A DNA stretch of 64,000 bases from Ulota crispa (GCA_963920765.1 OY987250.1:2604001-2668000); one strand, 5' to 3'. Positions 11,589 through 23,544 are shown, counted from the first letter of the stretch. A program made the numbers and translations. Notes: generated from the letters alone by a model not told the origin.

Positions 11589-12367
11589 TTTAACCCCTAA
11601 GTGTCTTGCTAAAAAAATTCAGCATAACTCCAACATGAAACCTTTAACACATTCCTCTAGTTTTTTGAAAGTTGAACAAATAATCACAAAATCCAAACTG
11701 GTCATTCTATACCCAACTATAAATCAAATGTTTCAAACCGATTTGATTTTAAGTCCAAGTAAATTTGCCAAATCCCCATCGTTGGGAATCTCATATTTTC
11801 CAATTTGGGCAACAGTTCAAAATATGGATTTTGGACTATCCTATAATATTTTCTCAAAAAAAAGATTTACCTAAAAGCTGATCCCATGAGATTGTGTCTT
11901 GCCATACTTGATGGCAAAAAAAACTCCACAAATGAAAAAAAACTCCAAAAGATATGGTCACTCAAAGTAGGTAGATTTCACTAGCTCCTTACTTTAGAGC
12001 TATAAAAACCTTACCCAAATCAAGAAAAAAAAATGACACATCACCAAACTTCTCCCTTGTACAATATGAGACATGAGAGCACCCATTCCATCTGCTCTCT
12101 AAGCCACTCCCTTCGTTTGCCCAAAGACATTCTTATCCTAATTGTTGAAAAAATAGGATATTTTCCATATTCCATGTAGAATCTAGAGCAAAGGAGGTGC
12201 ATCAAGGAACAACAAGCCGATCAGAAATTTTTATTGAACTAGTAACTCCATTTGGACTTGAGTGGCAGACCAAAATTTGAGCTAAAAATGCCTCTTTTGT
12301 ATACTTTCATACCTCCAAGCACCCCCTGCGGCCATATTGGGCTCTTTGGTCCTTTAGGGGTTAACAT
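11589..12367. mobile_element. Possible TTAACCCCTAA-ended element
   Basis: GTTTAACCCCTAAG at the left and CTTTAGGGGTTAAC at the right form short inverted ends. The same ends close the palindromic element at 15211-15974 and the decayed copy at 51039-51968. The interior is AT-rich without coding sequence. Only about 11 bp of inverted repeat support this copy. Confidence 0.4.
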
Positions 12368-13598
12368 CTAAAAGGACAAGCCCATTTTTTCTCAAATTAA
12401 CTTTCAAGTTTGTCATTTCTAATAATATGATATAGAGAACAAGTTTTTCCTATTTTAAAAAATCAAACCATAGAATCTTGCTTTAGATTTATGCAAGAAG
12501 ACATGGTAAAAACTTTGTGAGGTTTGATTTAGATTGAGAGATATGATCATTTGAGGTTAGAATAAAAGTTTTTTTGACCTTTGCCCAAAAAGCTTAGGTC
12601 CCTTTGATTGCATGTCATGGACATTTTTTGTAACTTGGGTGTTGTAGAGATTTGTTACAATATGCTCTTAATCATGTTAGGCATGTCTCCACAAATTTTC
12701 AAGGCCAACAATGACATGGAACACACCCTACATGGCCTTGCATTACAAATATGTGCTTGAAATTCACACTACATTGGGGTTCTTTGCAAACTAGATTATT
12801 GAGATATAGAAATCCAAATAATGAATTGAAAGAATTTACCTTTTATTAGAAATCACAAAATAATTTGAAATATATCCAAACATCTAATGCTATTACATTT
12901 CAAAAGCTATTGTATTTATCAAATAAAATAATGCATTTAATTAATAAATGTTGCTTTGGATACACTCCAATGAAGGATCATGCCTTCATTAGTTGCCCTC
13001 AAGAAAAGTCAATGGAAAATGATATGCCCAACTTACCCCTTGAACCCTAAACCCATAAAACATGAATAACTTTTTAATCATAAATACAATTTCAATAATA
13101 AAATGATATCCGTATGTAACCCTTACAAAACCCTATCTTAGAAAAAAAAAATCAAAACAAAACAATCAAAACTCTTAATAGAATAAGCTTGCCCAAAATC
13201 CATTTTGTCTCTTAGTCATTCAAGGGCAAAAGCCAACAATTTTCCTTTGCATTTTCAAGCTCAAAAGCTATTTTTGTTGGAGCTCTGTAGCAAAGAATGT
13301 GCTTTGCATAACATTGTTAACCCGGTTGTATTCCTCCCCCAGCAATGGAAGGATATTCTCCCCTATATACATGGGGGAGAATTTAGTTACAAATCTTGAG
13401 AGCCGATTGGTGAGGGCCAGAGCCAACTCATGCCATTTGCTAGGGGATCCTCATATTGGGGGGAGCAAAAGGAACCTCCCCAGTGAAGGTTAACAATATT
13501 ATGTGGTTTGGATTTTGAAAGTGGCATGCATGTCACAAAAACAGTGAGGCACCATTGCAACATCACTTTTCTCCTCTCTATAATATAAGTTTATGTAA
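12368..13598. other. Gene-free stretch
   Basis: AT-rich non-coding sequence. A small possible element at about 13313-13495 has ends ATTGTTAACC and GGTTAACAAT (10-bp inverted). No gene is supported. Confidence 0.4.
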
Positions 13599-13960
13599 GA
13601 GTATCACCATTGTAGACAGAAAGACACACTTACCCTATACCTTTGTAGGAGGACTTAGAGTTTAGGCCTCCATTGCATAGCCGCTACCAATTTGGAGAGA
13701 TGGTACAAGCTTTTGTTCAAATCATTGTGGAGGTCTTTTCCAACCACACTAAAGCTCATAGAAGGATTCAAATGCTCTAATTATAGTAGAATGGTGTTGG
13801 AGAGAAGAAGTTAAAAGGTGATGGTGACCATAAGGGGCGAGTAGCATGAGTGAGATGGGAGTGTTTTGGAAAGTGTGGAGCTGCTACTACAAGTGACTTG
13901 CTTCTTTCATCTCCAAACACATTTAACGTTCTCCATCCAATGAAAGGAGTGGAGCTGCTC
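13599..13960. mobile_element. PIF/Harbinger-like MITE (GAGCATC family)
   Basis: The ends GAGTATCACCATTG and GGAGTGGAGCTGCTC are inverted, degenerate versions of GAGCATCTCCACC. They are flanked by TAA on both sides (13596-13598 and 13961-13963). About 362 bp, no coding capacity. Its right target duplication is immediately followed by GGTAGGAGGCTTAAA, a TAAGGTAGG-type terminus, as also happens at 24448. Confidence 0.6.
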
Positions 13961-14022
13961 TAAGGTAGGAGGCTTAAATTCCAACTAAGCATTTAGAACC
14001 ACTCATGTAGAGTTACCAAAAA

Positions 14023-15072
14023 TTGTGCATGGAGCTTTTTTAATGGATCACGCTTTCTATGGTGAGGAATTGTCCTTGTACAATACCCAAAAGAAAGAGT
14101 ACGTAACTTCAAGTTTTGTGCCTAAAGGCTTAATTTTGAAATCACATTTAGAGGATGATCCATTGGAATTTTGAAAAAACTTTTTGAACAAAAACATCTC
14201 AACATTTATAGGAGAACAACTTTTGTTCTTAGCCAAATAGCTTATTATGCATTTGTAGTGAGTGATTGAACAACAAAGTGGAAAATTGTTGCTCAAAGGT
14301 AATTTTTTCAAATCACAATTACTACATTAGTTACTAAGATTTTGAAATTACTTTCTAAAAGGAAACAACTCAAAACCTACAGAAAAACAGCTTTTGTTTT
14401 AGGCTCAAGAGCTTATCATGCATGCGTGGTTCACAAATGAAGCCCAAACAAGTAAACCAAGCAAGAAATATGAATTTTTTTTGTGCCCGTGCAACTCTCA
14501 CTCCTTTGTGAGCTCAATCAATGAAGCTAGACCAACTTGATCAAGTGCAAGTGAAGGTCAACCCGTTTTAGCTAAGGAGGCTAGGTCAAAATTTCCACTT
14601 GTTGGTGGGTAGACAAGATTTTTTTCCTTTGTAGATTGAGAGTTGCAAGGCCACAAAAAAAAATTGTACTTCTTGTTTGGTCCACTCATTTGGGCTTCAT
14701 TTGTGAACCACGCATGCATGATAAGCTCTTGAGCCTAAAACAAAAGTTATTCTTGTGTAGGTTTTGAGTTGTTTCCTTTTCAAAAGTAATTTCAAAATCT
14801 TAGTAATTGATGTAGTAATTGTGATTTGAAAAAATTACCTTTGAGCAACAATTTTCCACTTTGTTGTTCAATCACTCACTACAAATGCATAATAAGCTAT
14901 TTAGCCAAGAACAAAAGTTGTTCTCCTATAAATGCTGAGATGTTTTTGTTCAAAAAGTTTTTTCAAAATTCCAATGGATCATCCTCTACATGTGATTTTG
15001 AAAATAGGTCCTTAGGCACAAAACCAAAATTTATGTACTCTTTCTTTTGGGTACTATACATGCACAATCTTA
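14023..15072. repeat. Long palindrome 1, arms about 450 bp
   Basis: The left arm (about 14070-14514) and right arm (about 14624-15065) are inverted copies with a loop of about 110 nt. For example 'ttcaaatcacaattactac' at 14308 faces 'gtagtaattgtgatttgaa' at 14811, and 'catgcatgcgtggttcac' faces 'gtgaaccacgcatgcatg'. Each arm contains the same open frame of about 84-87 codons beginning MKKLPLSNNF, which reflects the duplication rather than coding. The transcript would fold into a long hairpin. Confidence 0.85.
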
Positions 15073-15210
15073 GAGATTTAGCAAAGTGACAAGGGCTATT
15101 GCTCAATGTGCTTATTGGTCATAATTGTGTTGAGAATTGTCTTTGAGTAAAATATTGATATATTCATACTAAAATAAATAAAAATATGTTTTAAATCATA
15201 GTTTGAGTAA

Positions 15211-15651
15211 TAACCCCTAAAGGCCCAAGTGGCCCCTTGGCAGCCAAGTGGGATTTCAAGCATGTACTTACGGCTAAACTACTTTGTGTGATTTTTTGAA
15301 ACTTTTATGGATGATGGGGAAATCAAAGATCTACATGGACATCTAATTTTTTCTTCATTCCGACATTTATTGGGGAAGTTAAAAATGAATTTATGGAATA
15401 CAGGGGAGGGCAAGTAGCCCATAAACTTATTTAAAATTGCATTTTTTGAAAATAAAAATATGAAATAGGTTCTTTAGACTTATATATATGTGAGGGACTT
15501 TGAATCTATCAACTTTGATAGATGAGATGAAAGTTATGAGAAGTTTTAATTTGCGGGTAAGTATGGTTTCTCTCAAAATCACACCTACCCGCAAATTAAA
15601 ACTTCTCATAACTTTCATCTCATTTATCAAAATTGAATGATTCAAAGCCCC

Positions 15652-15706
<55 letters not shown>

Positions 15707-15974
15707 TCTAAAGAACCTATTTCATAATTATTTTTTTTGAATCATTTTTAAAATAAGTTTATGGGCTGCTTGCCCTCCCCTATTTTTCAAAAATTCATTT
15801 TAAACTTCTTCAATAAATGTCGGAATGAAGAAAAAATTAGATGTCCACCCAAATCTTTGAAGTCCTTATCTTTCATAAAAGTTTCAAAAAATCACACAAA
15901 TTAGTTTAGCCGCAAGTACATGCCCTAAATCCCCACTTGGCCCCCGTAGGGCCACTTGGGCCTTTAGGGGTTAA
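15211..15974. mobile_element. Long palindrome 2 (TTAACCCCTAA-ended fold-back element)
   Basis: The ends TAACCCCTAAAGGCCCAAGT and ACTTGGGCCTTTAGGGGTTA are perfectly inverted for about 20 bp, and the arms continue to near 15577 with a loop of about 30 nt. Inner arms are also near-identical ('cccgcaaattaaaacttctc' against its inverse). A (TA)n run at 15655-15702 interrupts the right arm. A decayed relative lies at 51039-51968. No coding sequence. Confidence 0.85.
15655..15702. repeat. (TA)n microsatellite
   Basis: An uninterrupted TA dinucleotide run of about 48 bp sits inside the right arm of the palindrome at 15211-15974. The equivalent left-arm position carries only a short 'tatatatatg', so the run expanded on one arm. 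Confidence 0.95.
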
Positions 15975-16224
15975 AATATAAATTGGGTGCTTGCACGCTT
16001 TAGAGGACTTATTTGAGCATCCTTGATTTTGTAGTGGTTGCTTTTCAAACTTATGTGCTCTATTTACAAACTGCCTTTGAGTCATGAATGAGAGCATATA
16101 TGATCCAATATAGCTACCAATGCGCCTTTTTGCTTTGATCATTTGTAGTTAATTCATACCAAGTCAAAAAATCAATTTAAATGGCCATATAAAAGTTTCT
16201 TCATTGAATTTAGTATGAGGGACG

Positions 16225-16388
16225 AGTGTCAATCTAGACACTTTCAGTCAATTAGATCACCTTGATTTGGACATTTTTTTGTCAATTGAGACATGTTTTT
16301 GTCACATTTTTGTCAATTTGAACATGTTTTTTTCACGTTTTTGTCAATTTGGACATTTTAATCAATTTGGACAACTTTTCCAGTAGTG
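16225..16388. mobile_element. Degenerate CACTA-like end array
   Basis: Repeated 'gtcaatttggac'-type motifs lead up to CCAGTAGTG, a degenerate CTTGTAGTG terminus. The same motif, inverted as 'gtccaaattgac', fills the other CACTA-like copies (16959, 32455, 33649, 49246). The left boundary is not visible. Confidence 0.4.
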
Positions 16389-16543
16389 GTTTCTGTCGAA
16401 AATTTTCCCAAATTACTAAGCTGGCTAGATGTTTCTACATATGTCATTTTTCTCTTAGATGGTGAATTTATTAGCTTCCTACCTTAGGATCAACTTTTGC
16501 AAAATAGCGTTTGGTGTGACCTACACCAAATATATCTCAATAA

Positions 16544-16911
16544 AGGCTAGTTCACACTACATCCCACATCCCATCTTTGCAAGTCCCACATCAATGTACA
16601 CATGATCTCAAATTCATTAGGTTATTAAGAGCAAAAAGGAGTATTAAAATAGCCATGAGCATTTTATGCAAAAAACTTGGTGGGATTGGAGTTTAAAAAC
16701 AGGTTTAGCAAAATGGTCAACGCAAAAATTAGTGAAATCTCATGCTTTTTAGTGCCAAAACTTTCAAAAAGTGCTACCATGTAAACAAAATGTAATGAAT
16801 TGGGATGTGAGATCGCATGACATACTGTGAAATGCCAAGTCCCAACTTTTGGTTTTACACCGATTGAATTCTAAGATTTAGTAGGAAGTGAAACATAGTA
16901 TGAACCACCCC
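16544..16911. mobile_element. MITE with GGTTCACACTAC ends, copy 1
   Basis: AGGCTAGTTCACACTACATC at the left and TAGTATGAACCACCCC at the right are inverted and flanked by TAA on both sides (16541-16543 and 16912-16914). About 368 bp. A second copy lies at 40286-40628. A TAA target duplication points to PIF/Harbinger-like mobilisation. Confidence 0.55.
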
Positions 16912-16958
16912 TAAGACTAGCTACCTCATAGACTCTTGTGTAACAACAAGTTTAAATT

Positions 16959-17140
16959 CACTACAAGAAAAAATATCCATAGTGACATGTCCAAATTGAC
17001 TAAAATGTCCAAATTGATAAAAAGTTAACAAAAACATGTCCAAACTAGCAAAAAGGTGTCCAAATCCGCATGACCTAATTGACAAAAAATGTCCAAATTG
17101 ACATTGCTCCCTTGTAGTCAAATGTGCCTTTAGTGTAGTG
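16959..17140. mobile_element. CACTA-like mini-element
   Basis: It begins CACTACAAGAAAA, the classic plant CACTA (En/Spm) terminus, and contains repeated subterminal 'gtccaaattgac' motifs. It ends either at CCCTTGTAGT (17118), as in the 49246 copy, or at GTAGTG (17140), where AATT flanks both sides. Non-coding. Confidence 0.55.
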
Positions 17141-17918
17141 AATTTGCTGTACAATAGCCCTCCAACAAGTTCTTGAGTTCTTTGGAACTCAACTAAACAA
17201 CAGACATTGGTGAACAAAAGCAACTGAACATTTCAAAATCAATAAAATCCCACAAGGTCATACCCTAGCAATCTCAAGCCACATATCTACAAATCATATT
17301 AACAAATTAATTCTAGCAGGACTATGGAATATGTTGTTGAAATAATAGCTAGTTGAGTTTCAAAGAACTTGAGACTTGCTACAAGACCCTACATAGTAAG
17401 GGACAACAAAAATTGCTTTCACTTAGAAACAAAAATTGCTTTCACTTAGAAACAAAAATTGCTTTCACTTAGAAACAAAAATTCTTTTTACACAAGGCTT
17501 GTCCTTGTGAATGTTGCCCAACAAATCTAGTGTCATATTCTATAAAGTTTTATGAGAGGTCACTTCAAGATAATGGGGAGCATAGGGGGTTGCATAAATG
17601 TTGGTAAGGTGGAAGCACCCATAGCCAACAATGCCCCATACCCAACCAATAGGGTGTGCTATTTCCAATAATAATATGGATAGGTGCTTTGGAATGTGTT
17701 CTTATGTCCTTTTCAAGATTGGGACCACTTAAATCATGCCACTTTTACTAAAGTAAAATAGGAAGTAATGTGCTGAAAGTAGTTTGGCCATTGCCAAAAT
17801 TGTATGAGTTTAAATAAAGTTGGCAATGAGTTCAAAGCACTATTTGACTCCCAAAACTCACAATAATTTCAGTTTTGCAAATAAAATTATGACAAATTTG
17901 CAATCCCAATATTTCTTA
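17141..17918. other. Gene-free stretch with a 23-bp minisatellite
   Basis: Three full copies and one partial copy of 'aaacaaaaattgctttcactt' plus 'ag' lie at about 17404-17490. The rest is AT-rich and non-coding. Confidence 0.75.
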
Positions 17919-18371
17919 GGGCATTGATACGTGTACCACACCCTTTGAACTAATGTACCACACCCCGGGGTAAATTTTAGATTTCTACCATCAAAAAGCT
18001 GAATTTGAGAATTTGGAATTCAGATTTGGACTTAGAGACCATGATTCAGTCTAGAACCATGAACAAAATTGCAATTGAACAACACCCAATGAAAAAGCTT
18101 ATCTTTGTTTACAAACAAAAGCAAAAGTAACACTTTTCTCCTTAACTAACCTTTTTATTGGGTATTGTTAAATTGCAACTTTTTATATGATTGTAGACAA
18201 AATCATGATCTCTGAGTCCAAATCTGAATTCCAAATTTTCAAATTCAACTTTTTGATGATAGAAATCTAAAATTTATCCCAGGTGTGGTACATTAGTTCA
18301 AAGGGTGTGGTACATTAGTTCAAAGGGTGTGGTACATTAGTTCAAAGGGTGTGGTACACATATCAATTCCC
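17919..18371. mobile_element. Mutator-like fold-back MITE, family A, copy 2
   Basis: The ends GGGCATTGATACGTGTACC and GGTACACATATCAATTCCC are inverted with long arms, and the body is clearly homologous to 6023-6412. It is flanked by a perfect 9-bp duplication TATTTCTTA (17910-17918 and 18372-18380). The right end carries extra tandem copies of a 21-bp unit around 'ttcaaagggtgtggtaca' (about 18290-18357), making it longer than copy 1. Confidence 0.9.
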
Positions 18372-18757
18372 TATTTCTTATCTTCCTACATGCAAAAAGT
18401 ATTTGTTTGTTGCAGAACAGGAGTCGGTTTCAGGGTTTTTGCGGCACTTCGTTTTGTCCGCCTGCTGCACTTCCAGAAAGGGATAGCAAGCCGTTGCACG
18501 TCTCCGTTTATGCTTTGGACTTTGGAGGTTTTGAACGACTGAAGGACATCTGGTGCTCTTCTTAACCACAGATTTTGTTTCGTCCTAGTATAGAGTGGTC
18601 CCTGTTGTACATATTTTTACTACCAGATTTTCAGTAAAATTGATACTGCGGAGAAAAGTGTAATTTTATAACCCTGTCTGCCATTTTAAAAGCAACAGCC
18701 AAAACTGCATTCTTTTCCTAGGTTCTTGCTTTGCGATTATTACCTTTTCAAAAGTAA

Positions 18758-19711
18758 GAGCATCTTCACCCGTACGGGAGAACAAGGGGCAGGGGGGTTT
18801 TTGGATGAAAAAAAGAGTAATTATTGCATGGTTACGTCAAAATGTTCTTCTTGGTATAGTAAAAAAAATGTGATTTTCAATGCATGGATCCGTCAAAATA
18901 TTCTTCTTGGTATAGTAAAACATTGTGATTTTCCTATGCACAACTCTTTCAATTAAGGTGGGTACACCCATAAGCGTTAGTGTCCCCATAACCGTCACCT
19001 CTGAAATCTTGAAAAATATGTGAAAGTAAATAGATGTAATGACAAGGATGTACAACATGTGAACATGAAACCTTAGTGTTGGTTATGGGTACAATGGCAA
19101 TTTGCTTTTTAAAATCCACAACTTATTCTCATAGTATCCAAATAATACATTTGAAAGTGCAAATTTTTTTTTTTCTATTCCTAATAGGATCTTATAATTT
19201 GCTAGATATTTATTAATAGTCATCATGTTCAAATCCGCTTATGGGTGTACCCACCACTACTACTTTTTTTTCACAAAAGCAAGTTGGACAATCAATGATA
19301 GAGAATCATTTTTTTTTGTAACAAGGAGATTTGTCATTGGTTGAACATTTATTTTTTACTTAATTGGACAGGTGGGGAAACAAGTGGTCATTGCTGAAAA
19401 TAAGTAACATTGTGTTGCTTGTTATTAGTATTAATCAATTATTCCCCCCACATGTCCAACTAGGTAAATAGGAGTTCAATCAACAACAAGTCGACTTGTT
19501 TGTAAAAAGAATAACAGATTCTTCATCATTTATTATCCAATTTGATTTTGTAAAAGAAAAGATAGTAATTGAAGGAGTTGTTGACTTTCTAAGGAAATTG
19601 TGATTTTAGGGCTGCCAAGAAGAATATTTTCGAGGATCTATGCATTGGTTGCTCCTTTTACATCCAAAAGTCTTCCTAGCATGTTGTTTTCCAGTACAAG
19701 TGGAGATGCTC
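18758..19711. mobile_element. PIF/Harbinger-like MITE (GAGCATC family) with a nested element
   Basis: GAGCATCTTCACC and GTGGAGATGCTC form the ends, flanked by TAA (left) and TGA (right), one mismatch. A TAAGGTAGG-type MITE is nested at 18956-19255, which accounts for part of its 954-bp length. No transposase reading frame is visible. Confidence 0.6.
18956..19255. mobile_element. TAAGGTAGG-family MITE, nested copy
   Basis: The left end AAGGTGGGTACACCCATAAG and the right end CTTATGGGTGTACCCACC are inverted. The body ('gtgtccccataaccgtcacc', 'tagatgtaatgacaaggatg') matches the copies at 24450 and 46816. It interrupts the older element at 18758-19711. Confidence 0.75.
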
Positions 19712-19999
19712 TGATTTAGCGGCTGGCACTTTGTTCCACATCTAAACTCAAAGCTTGTTGCCAAATTTGTCTAGTAGTAAAAGGCACAATATTTACTGAA
19801 AAAAGGTTGAACATTTTATGTAAAGATTTATTGAGATTAGTTTCTTAAGATTGGGTCTTCAATTTGGTTGTACCCAATGCTTGGATGAGGCCTATTTTTA
19901 TGCTGGCACGAATTCGAAATGTGTAGCCCTGTAGGCATTTCTAAGTTGAATTGGACTTTGGACGTAGTGTGAAGCTATGAGTTTCAATTTTCACCTTTA
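19712..19999. other. Short gene-free stretch
   Basis: Nothing recognisable; AT-rich spacer between two MITEs. Confidence 0.4.
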
Positions 20000-20283
20000 A
20001 GGTAGGAGGCTCAAAAATTGCATTTGGGAAGAAGTTAAACTCCTTGAAACAATCTTTAGTAAATTTTGGTAGGAAGAACAATGGAATTGGCATCTAACCC
20101 AAGTTGTTTCATAGTTTTTGAACCTTTGTAAAATTAGTTATGAATTTTTCAAGTTGAAACCCTGTAGTCACTTAAAGCGACCCCCTCCTAGAATGTACAT
20201 CTTAGGTACATTGGAAAAAACAAAATGTACCTCTGTTTTAGAGGTCGCTTTTAGAACTAGGTCGCTTTTAGAGCACCCTACCT
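20000..20283. mobile_element. Possible TAAGGTAGG-ended element
   Basis: AAGGTAGGAGGCTC at the left and GAGCACCCTACCT at the right are inverted and flanked by TA. Inside is a small hairpin around 'aatgtacatcttaggtacatt' with 'aagcgacccc' facing 'aggtcgctttt'. The interior differs from the main family, so this is a distant member or a chance pairing. Confidence 0.45.
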
Positions 20284-21325
20284 TATACCAATCTATTTGT
20301 GAGATTCTGGTGGGATGTGGTTTATAAAACATATTGTGACAATAGCCCCTAGGTACGTCAAGATTAGGGTTCATGGTTATATGCAAGATTTTTTGCAACT
20401 ATTAGACTTCTAACCGCATATCATTTTTGTAACAAACATAGATCTTTTCTAAATAAGGAAATCCAAAACAAAGAATATCCCTCTATATGGGATATTTGGT
20501 CAATCTCTTTACAAGACATATCATTGGCTCTCTAACTCTTATAATTTTGTATTCATGTACTCTTGGCATGCATGGGAACTTTTTACCATTTGGTGAACAA
20601 TGTTATGCTCAAGTGTAAGCTAACATGCAACATCTATCTTATATGTAGTGTTTATCAAAGATGTACCATTTGTGTATCAAAAACATAATGATTGTGAACC
20701 TTTTTTACTTTACTAAGTATTGAACTAATATTTGACAATAGGACATTGATTACATATTTTGCAAATTTCCATTTTATTCCTTAGCTAGTCGATTATGGAA
20801 CACAAAAGGATATCTTGGTTTCTTATTTAGACAATTTTCTTTTGTGTTTAGAGATACATGACTCTATGTAATTAAACATATCAAAATTTAGGCATTGTTG
20901 ATAAAATCGACATGGATAAATTGTAGAACGTAATAAAGGTATTTGTTAGTTTAATCTCTAATTCTTATGTAGAGTTCTTTTTGCTTTTTAACTTCCATAA
21001 ATATAGTCCTATATTAGTCTTCAAAAGCAACTATCCTCGACTACAGTACTGTACAGGCTTTTCCATGTGTTTAAAGTTTGCCACTTACAAAGCTTCCTTT
21101 GCCTCCTTTCTTATAGGCAACCATCTTATTGCACAACGTAACCAGTAATTAATTATGACTTGTACTTAAGTTGAACACTCCCATCTATTTACAGTTTTGT
21201 TTTCAAATACTAATGATTCCCATGTATGTTCTAAAATGCACGCCATCAGTACATGATAATGGAATTAAGCACATGGTTGTATTGGATGTGTCCACCTTAT
21301 ATATGAGCTAGAAAGGGCCTCAATA
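20284..21325. other. Gene-free stretch
   Basis: AT-rich sequence with no supported gene, repeat or motif. Confidence 0.4.
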
Positions 21326-22187
21326 GGGTAGAATAAGTATTAGTCCCTCCTATTCTATTGTTCAAAGGATTTAGCATTTTATAGAATGCAATTGGTTTTT
21401 TTGTATCTTGTATCATTAATCTTTAATTCTTACACAATCCTAATCAAGCATACCAAATTTGTGTTTCAAAAAACCAAAATCCTAATTTTGGTGAATTATT
21501 TTAGATATAATTCATGGTTTTATATGATAATTTATTAAAAAACATTGGTGATAAGTTTTTGAGATTTGATTGCATGGGCATGTAGAAAACATCCACACAC
21601 ACATTTTTCCTTCAAACAAAAATCTCCAAGAAGTTGCAAACTTCCCTTTATAGGGATTTCAATGTTGAAGTGATCATAACCAAATTTAGTAAAATAGATA
21701 TTTCTTTTTGGTAATTAGATTTTGCTAATTGACTCATACATTATGATTAGGTTTGTAGCTTTGAGCATGATGGTATGATTTTTTTGCCATAAACTAATTA
21801 AAAAACAAAAAAATATATTTTACTAAGTTTGGCCATGATCACCCCAACATGAAAATCTCTATAGAAGGAAATTTGAAACTTTTTTAAGATGCTTTTTAAA
21901 AGGAGAGATGTGCTTATGGATGTTTCTTACGTACCCATGCAATCAAATTTAAAAAATTCATCACCAATGTTATATAATTAATTATCATATAAAACCATGA
22001 ATTATATCTAAAATAATTCACCAAAATTAGGATTTTGGTTTTTTGAAACTCAAATTTGGTATGCTTGATTAGGATTGTGTAAGAATTAAAGATTAGTGAT
22101 ACAAGATACAGAAAAGCCAATTGCATTCTATAAAGTGCTAAATCCTTTGAATAGTAGAATAGAGGGGACTGATACTTATTCTACCCC
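21326..22187. repeat. Long palindrome 3, arms about 420 bp
   Basis: GGGTAGAATAAGTATTAGTC at 21326 faces GACTGATACTTATTCTACCC at 22168. The arms continue through 'gcatgcttgattaggattg' type matches and 'aatcctaattttggtgaatta' to a centre near 21757. Arms differ by scattered substitutions and small indels. Non-coding; a fold-back element or an inverted duplication. Confidence 0.8.
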
Positions 22188-23544
22188 ACTCTACAACCTA
22201 TAATCTCAATCACATATCCCATTAAAATCCAACAATATTGTTTTCTAAGACATTTATTTGGTTTCGATTCAATTTTATAAGAGTCACAATACATATGGTT
22301 TAATAAAATTCTTAATCCCGAAATGCTTGAAGAACCAAAAATTGGTGTTAACAATTTTTTTTTCAACAAACCTAACTGAGTTACAATTGTTAGTAGTTTA
22401 TACTTTTGAACAATTTTTTTTGAAGTTTAGTTCTAGCATCAAAAATCTAATTTTGAAAATGATTGAATATGGTTTTTCTATTCAAAAATTTGTGCAAAGG
22501 TCTTGACTTTGAGTAGTGTTGAGAGCTCTTGGAAATGAGCCTCAAATACACTAGATCATGGAGAAAAATTTACACTAAGAACTCACTTAAAGAAAATGTA
22601 GAAAAGATTTTGAAAAGTGGTATTGTGATTGGAGTTATGTATGTTATGTTCTTAAACCTTATATATTTTTTTAATGACTAGTTTTTTAAATTCAACATGT
22701 GAAAAGAGGATTGAAAGACTTCAAGTCAATTTTGCAATTTTAACACCCCTCATGATCAAGCATTATAATTTTTCAATCTATAAGTGGTGTTGTTGTGTAT
22801 TCTTTTCCTATGAGATTTTTAACATATCTGGTTTGAGTTTGAATGATTGCTATTTAAAAAAGGTTGATACAACTTATTAAAATATAGACTTTTTGTTCAA
22901 TTTAGACCAAATTCCTAGAAGCTCAAAAATGCCTCAGGCATTTAGGGGTTAACATAAGTCATCTTATAGTAGTGCACTCAGTTGGATCACTCTACATGCA
23001 TTTTAACACACTATCCATCAACCAATAAAGGTTCCACACATTGTAAAGCAAGTTCTAGAAGCATTGGAAACCTCCCAAAGTATGCACTAGAAGAAAACCA
23101 TGTTCACAAATGATTAAATGATGACTAAACAATGACTAAAATGAGTCATTGTGGACACTTGTTCAATCATTGATGGACACTTTTTCTGCCACTACTAAAG
23201 CTTTCTTAGCCATTGTGAAACATTTTTTTTAATCATTGTAGACACAATTTCTCTTGTACATTAAATACTGCATTTAGGTTGCCCTAGACAAATTTCTTGA
23301 CATGTTACACTATATAAATGTTTATTTTTGCTACAATAAATTTCATTGGTATTTATAGCAATAAATGTTTTTAAAGGGTCTAACAATAGTAGTGATGTTG
23401 GAGAAAATAAACAAGCTGACATCCACATTGTAAACCACAAAGAATCTTAGAATTTAAAGAGCAATATGCGCCTCCAAGTGGCCATATGATGAGTCATAAA
23501 GTAAACTTACATGATAAGGCAACATAATTGACAATGCAACCTAA
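22188..23544. other. Gene-free stretch with a possible decayed CACTA-like end
   Basis: A TTTAGGGGTTAAC terminus lies at about 22940-22954 without a visible partner. At about 23096-23265 the sequence CACTAGAAGAAAACC, repeated 'gactaaaatgagtca'-type motifs and TTTCTCTTGTACA suggest a decayed CACTA-like mini-element. Minus- and plus-strand frames at 22181-22880 look random. Confidence 0.4.

Noticed and set aside
14057-15089. Two similar frames of 84 and 87 codons starting MKKLPLSNNF on opposite strands
   Set aside because: They are the two arms of one palindrome; similarity comes from the inverted duplication. Composition and context are those of AT-rich non-coding DNA.
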